Shown piece by piece: positions 57,809 to 64,000 of a DNA stretch of 64,000 nt. The notes beneath the pieces are model-generated. The model was given only the letters and a program-made list of their open reading frames with translations, was not told where the DNA came from and did no database searches. The translations under genes were made by a program, and so were the position numbers. The stretch covers positions 62,001-126,000 of the forward strand of contig NZ_JBNXUN010000005.1 of NCBI RefSeq assembly GCF_050563525.1, written 5' to 3'. Source of the DNA: Falsiroseomonas sp050563525 (lineage in GTDB: Bacteria > Pseudomonadota > Alphaproteobacteria > Acetobacterales > Acetobacteraceae). Position 1 is the stretch's first letter. Every line of letters begins with the position of its first letter.

Positions 57809-60510
57809 CCGACAAGCCCCTCCGCAACCTGTCGCGCCAACGTCTGGCCGCGAGGGCGGCGCTGGGGTGGGAACGTGTGTGGCCGGCACTGTGGCCGCCG
57901 CTCGGCGTGCTGGGCGTCTTCCTGCTGGTGGCGCTTCTCGGCGTGCCGCTGCTGCTGCCGCCCTGGGCGCGGCCGGTGCTGAGCTTGGTCTTCCTGGCCG
58001 GCATCGCGGTGGCCGCCTGGCGCGGCTTCCGGCGGCTTTCGGTGCCGGGGCGGGACGAGGGGGATCGCCGCCTCGAATCGGCCTCCGGCCTTGCCCACCG
58101 TCCGCTCGCCGCGTTGGCGGACCGGCCGGCGGGCAGTGATCCGATGGCGCTGGCGCTGTGGGAGGCGCATCGGCGCCGTGCCGCCGCCTCCATTCGCCAG
58201 TTGCACGTCGGCCTGCCACGCCCGGGTCTGGCGCGGCGCGACCCGATCGCGCTGCGCGCCGGCCTGGGCCTCGCGCTGATCGCCGCCCTCGTCATCGCCG
58301 GGCCGGAGGCGCCGGAGCGGCTGCGCCGTGCCCTGGTGCCGAATTTCGGCCTGGCCACAGCCGCGCCCGCCTTACGGCTGGAAGCCTGGGTGACGCCGCC
58401 TGGCTATACCGGCGCCGCGCCGATCTTCCTCAATGCCGCCGGCGGCGACCTGACGGTGCCGCAGGGCAGCAGGTTGCAGGTGGCGTTCTCGGGTGGCATC
58501 GGCAGCACGCCGGATCTGGTGATCGGCAGCGCCACAACGCCATTCCGCGCGCTCGATGCCCGGTCCTGGTCCGCCGAGGCGCAGCTCGACCACGGTGCGC
58601 GGCTGGTGATCCGGCGTGATGGGTTCGAAGTGGCGGGCTGGACCCTGACGGTGCAGGCGGACCAGCCGCCCACCACGCAGTTCACCGACCCACCTGCCCG
58701 CGCCGCCCGCGGCCTCGGCCTGCGGCTGCCCTGGCGCGCCGCGGATGACTGGGGCGTGGCGCATCTGGAGGCGCAGTTCCGCCTGGTCGCCCGGCCGCAG
58801 GCGCCGGCGCACACGCTGGACATCAACCTGCCCAGCGCCCAGCCCAGGGAGGCCACTGGCAATGCCGGACCCGACCTGTCCGCCCACCCCTGGGCGGGGC
58901 TGGAGGTGCAGGTGCAGCTTATGGCGCGCGACGGCGCGGGGCAGGAGGGGCGGTCGGAGGCCGCGAGCCTGACCCTGCCGGAACGCGCCTTCGCCCATCC
59001 GGTGGCCCAGGCGCTGATCGCGCTGCGCAAGTCGCTGTCCCTGGACCCGACCAGGCGGCGCGAGGCGCAGATCGAACTCGACCGCTTGGCGAACGCGCCG
59101 GAGGCCTTCGAGCACGACACCACCACCTTCCTGGCGCTGCGCAGCGCCCGCCACCGCCTGGCCCGTGATCGCCGCGGTGATGCGGTGGCGGAAGCGCAGG
59201 AGACGATGTGGGAAACCGCCCTGGCGCTGGAGGAAGGCCGCGCCGAGCGCACCGCCCGCGCCCTGGAACAGGCCATCGCGGAGCTGCGGGAGCAGCTGGA
59301 ACAGGCGATGCGGGAGCAGCAGGAGAATCGCGAGGCGACGCCGCCCCAGGAAAACCGCGAACAGGGCCAGGAGCAGAACCAGCAGCCGCCGCAGGACCAG
59401 CAGCCGGACCAGCAGCAGCGCGCCGAGCAGACCGAGCAGCAGCGCCAGGAAACCGACCGCCGCATCCAGGAACTGCGTGACGCCATCCGCCGCCACCTGG
59501 AAGCGCTGGCGGAACGCCTGCAGCAGGAAAACGCGGAGTCGATGCCGACCGACCCGCAGAACCGCCTGATGGACCGCCGCGACCTGGATCGCCGGACGGA
59601 TCGGATGCGCGAGGCCAACCGCCAGGACCGCCCCCAGGACGCCGAGCGTGAGCTGGCGGAGCTGGAGGAGATGCTGCGCGCGCTGGAGGAAGGCCGCACG
59701 CCGCGATCCGAAGCGCAGGAACGCCAGCGCCAGCAGCGCCAGCGCGGCGAGCGGCAGATGGGCGTGGTGCAGGACATGGTCCGCCGCCAGACGCAGATGC
59801 TGGACAGCGGCCACCGCCGCGCCGAGGCCGAGGCGGAGCAGCGGGAGGCGGACCGCCGCGCCCAGCAATTGCAGAACCGAGCCCCCTGGTCCCGTCCGGT
59901 CCCGCAACAAGATCAGCAGCAGCAGGACCGCCGCAGCGCAAGCGAGGCGGAGGCGCTGCGCGAGGCCCAGAACGAGGCGCGGGTCCAACGTGCCCTGCGC
60001 CGCGCGCTCGGCGAGGTGATGCAGCAATTCGGCGACCTGGCCGGCGAGATCCCCGCCCCGCTCGGCCGCGCCGACCAGGCGATGCGGGAGGCGCAGGAGG
60101 CGCTGGCGCAGGGCGGCGACGCCCGCACCCCACAACAGACCGCGATCCGCGAGTTGCAGGAAGGCGGCCGCCAGATGGCGCAGCAGATGCAGCGCCAGTT
60201 CGGCCAGGGCGAGCCGGGCGAGGGCGAGGAAGGCGAGGGCGAGGGCGAAGGCCAGGGCCCGATGATGGGGCAGGGCCAGGGCGAGGGCACCGACCAGGCG
60301 CAGGGCCAGGGCCAGGGCCGCGACCCGCTCGGCCGCCGCACCCGCGAAGCCCCAGGCGCGCAGGACAATGGCAGCGACACCCGCGTGCCAGACGAGGCCG
60401 AGCTGCTCCGCACCCGCCGCATCCAGGAAGAACTGCGCAAGCGCGGCGCCGAGCGGACCCGGCCGCAGGAGGAACTGGACTACATCGACCGCCTGCTGCG
60501 GCGCTTCTGA
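57805..60510 (+). CDS. DUF4175/TIGR02302-family membrane protein
   Basis: 901 residues. Two membrane helices near the N-terminus (about 33-60 and 65-72 region, LGVLGVFLLVALLGVPLLLPP) and another near 155-170 (LRAGLGLALIAALVIA), then a beta-rich extracytoplasmic part and, from about 470 on, a very long Gln/Glu/Arg-rich coiled coil with low-complexity QGEGEG and QAQGQGQG runs around 800-840. The C-terminus returns to conserved helices (RTRRIQEELRKRGAER). Function unknown; the family sits next to lysA in many alphaproteobacteria, as here, with overlapping start. Confidence 0.88.
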   Translation: MTDKPLRNLSRQRLAARAALGWERVWPALWPPLGVLGVFLLVALLGVPLLLPPWARPVLSLVFLAGIAVAAWRGFRRLSVPGRDEGDRRLESASGLAHRPLAALADRPAGSDPMALALWEAHRRRAAASIRQLHVGLPRPGLARRDPIALRAGLGLALIAALVIAGPEAPERLRRALVPNFGLATAAPALRLEAWVTPPGYTGAAPIFLNAAGGDLTVPQGSRLQVAFSGGIGSTPDLVIGSATTPFRALDARSWSAEAQLDHGARLVIRRDGFEVAGWTLTVQADQPPTTQFTDPPARAARGLGLRLPWRAADDWGVAHLEAQFRLVARPQAPAHTLDINLPSAQPREATGNAGPDLSAHPWAGLEVQVQLMARDGAGQEGRSEAASLTLPERAFAHPVAQALIALRKSLSLDPTRRREAQIELDRLANAPEAFEHDTTTFLALRSARHRLARDRRGDAVAEAQETMWETALALEEGRAERTARALEQAIAELREQLEQAMREQQENREATPPQENREQGQEQNQQPPQDQQPDQQQRAEQTEQQRQETDRRIQELRDAIRRHLEALAERLQQENAESMPTDPQNRLMDRRDLDRRTDRMREANRQDRPQDAERELAELEEMLRALEEGRTPRSEAQERQRQQRQRGERQMGVVQDMVRRQTQMLDSGHRRAEAEAEQREADRRAQQLQNRAPWSRPVPQQDQQQQDRRSASEAEALREAQNEARVQRALRRALGEVMQQFGDLAGEIPAPLGRADQAMREAQEALAQGGDARTPQQTAIRELQEGGRQMAQQMQRQFGQGEPGEGEEGEGEGEGQGPMMGQGQGEGTDQAQGQGQGRDPLGRRTREAPGAQDNGSDTRVPDEAELLRTRRIQEELRKRGAERTRPQEELDYIDRLLRRF

Positions 60511-60514
60511 CTCC

Positions 60515-61024
60515 ATGGCGCTGGTTTCGGACGTGCCGGTGCCGGGCTGCCTCGCCCGCATCATCGCCCTGCACGCCGACTGGTACGCCCGGCACTGGGG
60601 CTTCGGACTGCCTTTCGAGGCGAAGGTGGCGGAGGAACTCGGGGCCTTCGCGCAGGCGCTGCCGCACCCCGATGCCCGGCTGTTCCTGGCACTCGGCGAC
60701 GCGGGGGAGGTGCTGGGCGCCATCGCACTCGATGGCCGCGCCCGCCCGGCCGCGCGCATCCGCTGGTTCATCGTGGCGGAAGGCGCCCGCGGCGGGTTGG
60801 GCAGGCGGCTGCTGGCCGAAGCGCTGGATTTTGCGGTCGGGCGCGAACTCACGGAAATCTGGCTGACCACCTTCGCCGGCCTCGACGCGGCACGTCGCCT
60901 GTACGAACAGGCCGGCTTCCGGCTGCTGGCGGAGGCGCCGGCTACGAGCTGGGGCGTGCGCGTGACGGAGCAGCGCTTCGTCCTGGCGCTGCCACCCCCT
61001 ACCCAGGCGCGCCATCAGGTCTAG
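60515..61024 (+). CDS. GNAT-family N-acetyltransferase
   Basis: 169 residues from the ATG at 60515, 4 bp after the DUF4175 stop. The fold is readable from IIALHADWYARHWGFGLPFE through the acetyl-CoA pyrophosphate loop VAEGARGGLGRRLLAEAL and the ending LTTFAGLDAARRLYEQAGFRL. Such N-termini occur in MarR-associated GNATs that act on small molecules. Substrate unknown. It appears to be the last gene of the lysA transcript. Confidence 0.85.
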   Translation: MALVSDVPVPGCLARIIALHADWYARHWGFGLPFEAKVAEELGAFAQALPHPDARLFLALGDAGEVLGAIALDGRARPAARIRWFIVAEGARGGLGRRLLAEALDFAVGRELTEIWLTTFAGLDAARRLYEQAGFRLLAEAPATSWGVRVTEQRFVLALPPPTQARHQV

Positions 61025-61050
61025 GCTGTCGGGCCAGGAGGACCCGCCGC

Positions 61051-61884
61051 ATGGATTTCACTGCCCCGCCGCGCCAGCGCCAGATGCTGGACCGCCCGGA
61101 TTGCCGCATCGCCTATGAGGTTTCGGGAAGCGGCCCGCCCATCGTCTTCGCGCACGGCCTTGGCGGTTGCTACATGTCCTGGTGGCAGCAGGTCGCGTAT
61201 TTTGCGCCGCGCCACACCTGCGTCAGCTTCTCCCACCGCGGCTTCTTCCCCTCCACCGCGCCTGAGGGGGGGCCGGACCCGCGCGAGTACGCGAACGACC
61301 TGGCGGCGCTGGTGGACCATCTCGGTCTCGGCGACATCACGCTGGTCTGCCAATCCATGGGCGGTTGGACCGGGGTGGAATACGCGCTGATGCGGCCGGG
61401 CCGTGTGCGCAAGCTGGTGCTGGCGGCGACCACCGGTTCGCTCGACCCGCGGCAGATGCGGGAGCCGGAGCGCGGGCGCCTCGCCGGCTGGGCGCGCGAT
61501 GCGGCGGAGGCGCGGACCGCCATGCTCGGCCGCAACATCCTGCCGGCCTGTGGCCCGGCGATGGCGGAGGCGCAGCCGGCGCTGCACCACCTGTATGCGC
61601 AGATGGACAAGCTCACCACCGGGTTCGACAAGGAAGCGGTGCGCGCCCGCATGGGCGAGATGCGCCGCCGCCCGCCCGCGGACCTTGCCGCCGCCGGCTG
61701 CCAGGTGCTGTTCATCGCGGGCGGCCGCGATCAGGTGATCGCGCCCTTCGCGGCGGAGGCGATGGCGCCGGAAATCCCCGGCTCGCGTGTCGCCACCATC
61801 CCCGCCGCCGGCCATTCCGCCTACTTCGAACACGCCGCGACCTTCAACGCGCTGGTGGAGGCATTCCTGGCCGAGCCAGCTTGA
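61051..61884 (+). CDS. Alpha/beta-hydrolase (Ser nucleophile)
   Basis: 277 residues. IVFAHGLGGCYMSWWQQ (oxyanion), FSHRGFFPS, nucleophile elbow CQSMGGWTG (G replaced by Cys at the first position, Ser kept), acid in GGRDQVI and His in PAAGHSAYFEH. A complete triad, in contrast to the hydrolase at 43.5 kb. Related to enol-lactonase/carboxylesterase-type proteins; substrate unknown. The 3' end is only 4 bp from a convergent Bug receptor gene. Confidence 0.87.
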   Translation: MDFTAPPRQRQMLDRPDCRIAYEVSGSGPPIVFAHGLGGCYMSWWQQVAYFAPRHTCVSFSHRGFFPSTAPEGGPDPREYANDLAALVDHLGLGDITLVCQSMGGWTGVEYALMRPGRVRKLVLAATTGSLDPRQMREPERGRLAGWARDAAEARTAMLGRNILPACGPAMAEAQPALHHLYAQMDKLTTGFDKEAVRARMGEMRRRPPADLAAAGCQVLFIAGGRDQVIAPFAAEAMAPEIPGSRVATIPAAGHSAYFEHAATFNALVEAFLAEPA

Positions 61885-61888
61885 GACC

Positions 61889-62854
61889 TCAGTTACGCGG
61901 GATGTTCGCGGCCGCCACCACCGGCCGCCACACCCGTGCGAAATCCGCCACCACGGCCTGGAAGCTTGCGGCATCCAGCGCCACGGCCGGCGGATACAGC
62001 CCCGCCGCCTCCAGCCGTACCGCCGTCTCCGGCAGGGCCACGATGCGGTTCACCGCCGCGTTCACCTGCGCGACGAAGGCCGGCGGCAGGCCACGCGGGC
62101 CGGAGATGCCGGTCCAACTCGTCGCCGTCAGCCCGGGAAAGCCAAGCGCCGCATAGGTTGGCACGCCCGGCAGCGGTGCGAAGCCCTGCGCGGAGGACAC
62201 TGCCAGCACCCGCGCCTGGCCGCCCGAGATCGCCCCGGTGGTGCCGGCGAGTGGCGTCAGCAGGCTGTCCACCGTGCCGCCGATCAGGTCCTGCAGGGCC
62301 GGGCCGGTGCCACGATAGGGCACATGCACCAGCCGCCCGCCCGCCGCCTGGGCCAGCGCCTCCCCTTGCAGGTGTTGCAGCGAGCCGACGCCGGTCGAGG
62401 CGAAGCTCAGCCCGCCGCTGCGGGCGCGCGCCGCCGCCAGGAAGTCCGGCAGCGTGGCGAAGGGGCTGGCCATCGGCACGAGCAGCACCGTCGGCGTTTC
62501 CGCCACCATGGCGATATGGGTGAAGTCGCGGTCGCTGTCATAGGGCGGACTCGCCGCCACCAGCGGCACCGTCCCGTGCGGGGAGGTGTTGGAGATGCCG
62601 AGCACGGTGCCATCCGCCACCCCGCGCGCCATCGCCTCCGCCCCCAGCATCCCGCCGGCGCCGGGCCTGTTCTCGATGACGATGGTCCGCCCCAGCGTCA
62701 CGGCCAGCGGCGGCGCCACGATCCGCGCCGTGACGTCGGAGGCGCCGCCAGGGGCGAAGGGCACGATCAGGCGGATCGGCGGGCCATTCTGCCCCCCGGT
62801 CTGCCCGAGCGCGAGGCCGGGGATGAGCAGGAACAGGGCAATCAGGCGGCGCAT
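61889..62854 (-). CDS. Bug/TctC-family tripartite tricarboxylate receptor (periplasmic)
   Basis: 321 residues; signal peptide MRRLIALFLLIPGLALGQ. Motifs: IRLIVPFAPGGASDVTARI, IVIENRPGAGGMLG, HVPYRGTGPALQDLIGG and ISGPRGLP. The fourth Bug receptor in 41 kb, again without TctA/TctB partners. It is divergent from thrC with 88 bp between starts. Ligand unknown. Confidence 0.88.
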   Translation of the reverse strand: MRRLIALFLLIPGLALGQTGGQNGPPIRLIVPFAPGGASDVTARIVAPPLAVTLGRTIVIENRPGAGGMLGAEAMARGVADGTVLGISNTSPHGTVPLVAASPPYDSDRDFTHIAMVAETPTVLLVPMASPFATLPDFLAAARARSGGLSFASTGVGSLQHLQGEALAQAAGGRLVHVPYRGTGPALQDLIGGTVDSLLTPLAGTTGAISGGQARVLAVSSAQGFAPLPGVPTYAALGFPGLTATSWTGISGPRGLPPAFVAQVNAAVNRIVALPETAVRLEAAGLYPPAVALDAASFQAVVADFARVWRPVVAAANIPRN

Positions 62855-62942
62855 GGAACGAATCCCTCGGTGATCGCCGCTCGCGCTGCAACCGCCGTGC
62901 CGCCCCTCGCCGCCGTCGGTCCGGCGGGCTAGTCTCGGCGGA

Positions 62943-64000
62943 ATGCGCTACATCTCGACCCGCGGCGACGCCGCTCCCCGTGATTTCGAAGGTGTCCTGC
63001 TGGCCGGCCTCGCCGAGGACGGCGGGCTGTTCGTGCCAGAGGCCTGGCCGGTGCTGACCAGCGCCGAATGGCGCGGCCTGCGCGGCCTGCCCTATCCGGA
63101 CCTGGCTGCCCACATCGTTGCGAAGTTCACCGGCGGACAGCCGGATGAGGCGACGCTGCTGCCGATGTTCCGCCAGGCCTATGCCAGCTTTGATCACCCT
63201 GCCGTGGCGCCGCTGGTGCAGCTCGACAGCCGGATGTTCGCGCTGGAGTTGTTCCGCGGCCCGACGCTGGCCTTCAAGGACATGGCGATGCAGGCCCTCG
63301 GCCCGCTGTTCGACCATGTGCTGGCGCGGCGGGGCGAACGGGTAACCATCGTCGGCGCCACCTCCGGCGACACCGGCTCCGCCGCCATCGAGGCCTGCCG
63401 GGACCGCGCCTCCATCGACATCGTCATCCTACACCCGGAAGGCCGCACCAGCCCGGTGCAGCGGCGGCAGATGACCACGGTGCTGGCGCCGAACGTGGCG
63501 AACCTGGCGGTGGAGGGATCCTTCGACGATTGCCAGGACCTGGTGAAGGCGATGTTCGCGGACGAGCCGTTCCGCCGGGACATGCAGCTTTCGGCGGTCA
63601 ACTCCATCAACTGGGCACGGATCGCACTCCAGATCCCCTACTATGTTGCCTCGGCGCTGGCGCTCGGCGCGCCGGACCGGGAGGTCGCGTTTTCGGTCCC
63701 CACCGGCAATTTCGGCAATGTCCTTGCGGCCTGGGCGGCGCGGCGGATGGGGCTGCCGATCGCGCAGCTTCTGATCGGCTCCAACCGCAACGACATCCTG
63801 ACCCGCTTCCTGTCGGGCAACGACATGACCATGCGGGCGGTCGAGCCCTCCTTCTCCCCATCCATGGACATCCAGGTCTCCTCCAACTTCGAGCGCCTCC
63901 TGTTCGAACTGCTGCACCGCGACCCGGCCGCGACGGCGGCGACCATGCAGCGCTTCCGTGCCGAGGGCCGCATGCCAGTGCCCGATGCCGCCTGGCGCAG
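62943..64000 (+). CDS. thrC: Threonine synthase, 3' end beyond the window
   Basis: 352 residues are visible from the ATG at 62943 and the frame is open at the right edge; the family length is about 460. MRYISTRGDA, the PLP Lys in GPTLAFKDMAMQ, GATSGDTGSAAIEA (PLP phosphate loop) and NSINWARIALQIPYYV identify the enterobacterial/fungal-type ThrC. Converts O-phosphohomoserine to threonine. Confidence 0.95.
   Translation, partial: MRYISTRGDAAPRDFEGVLLAGLAEDGGLFVPEAWPVLTSAEWRGLRGLPYPDLAAHIVAKFTGGQPDEATLLPMFRQAYASFDHPAVAPLVQLDSRMFALELFRGPTLAFKDMAMQALGPLFDHVLARRGERVTIVGATSGDTGSAAIEACRDRASIDIVILHPEGRTSPVQRRQMTTVLAPNVANLAVEGSFDDCQDLVKAMFADEPFRRDMQLSAVNSINWARIALQIPYYVASALALGAPDREVAFSVPTGNFGNVLAAWAARRMGLPIAQLLIGSNRNDILTRFLSGNDMTMRAVEPSFSPSMDIQVSSNFERLLFELLHRDPAATAATMQRFRAEGRMPVPDAAWR

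Noticed and set aside
1..64000. tRNA/rRNA genes, prophage, insertion sequences, defence system genes
   Set aside because: I looked for them and saw no tRNA-like cloverleaf, integrase, transposase or restriction/toxin gene. A short tRNA could still be missed by eye.

Overview
The window reads as high-GC chromosomal DNA from an aerobic alphaproteobacterium, most likely Acetobacteraceae (a Roseomonas-like lineage). This is an inference. It rests on the strong G/C third-position bias, four orphan Bug/TctC-type solute receptors, a PQQ-type sugar dehydrogenase with its own cytochrome c, DUF4170 and TIGR02302/DUF4175 proteins, an S9 protein with a long N-terminal extension, and the argH - small lipoprotein - lysA - DUF4175 order. 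The rplM-rpsI ribosomal operon argues for a chromosome. I saw no tRNA, rRNA, CRISPR array, insertion sequence or phage.

Layout. 1-4.9 kb: end of a ThDP enzyme, hyuB and hyuA with overlapping starts, and a convergent branched-chain aminotransferase. 4.9-11 kb: epoxide-hydrolase-type enzyme, an OmpA-family outer-membrane protein with a clear terminator, and the two subunits of a methylcrotonyl-CoA-type carboxylase. 11.2-21.9 kb: one gene for a protein of about 3,567 residues, built of DUF11-like repeats, nine SdrD-B-like repeats and RTX calcium-binding repeats, with a C-terminus like that of type I secreted proteins. 22-25 kb: a Bug receptor and a hybrid histidine kinase whose phospho-acceptor His is Gln. 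25.1-29.3 kb (minus): glyoxalase-fold protein, IlvD/Edd dehydratase, NAD(P)-binding protein, M20 amidohydrolase. 29.5-33.3 kb: rplM-rpsI, argC, gamma carbonic anhydrase followed by an in-frame 27-bp tandem repeat, a small lipoprotein, and cspA (minus). 33.6-38.7 kb: a sitABCD-like manganese transporter with its MntR regulator and a membrane hydroxylase.

38.7-42.6 kb (minus): a run of small exported proteins, a LysR regulator and a DUF3750 protein. 42.7-44.3 kb: an SDR and an alpha/beta-hydrolase, both lacking canonical catalytic residues. 44.5-48.3 kb: PQQ-type dehydrogenase, cytochrome c, cytochrome b561 and cytochrome c-prime. 48.5-53.2 kb: Bug receptor, GMC oxidoreductase, another atypical SDR, and an M29 aminopeptidase (minus). 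53.2-61.9 kb: tlpA-like gene divergent from argH, a 41-residue LptM-like lipoprotein, Bug receptor, lysA, DUF4175 protein, GNAT and hydrolase. 61.9-64 kb: a fourth Bug receptor (minus) and the start of thrC.

Functionally the window mixes housekeeping genes (ribosomal proteins, Arg/Lys/Thr synthesis, Mn homeostasis) with organic-acid and amino-acid catabolism (hydantoinase, MCC, aminotransferase, dehydratase, Bug receptors). The most unusual items are the giant secreted protein with palindromes in its AT-rich promoter region, the kinase-dead hybrid kinase, the tandem repeat that copies the end of a gene with its stop codon, and a palindrome placed inside the sitA promoter.
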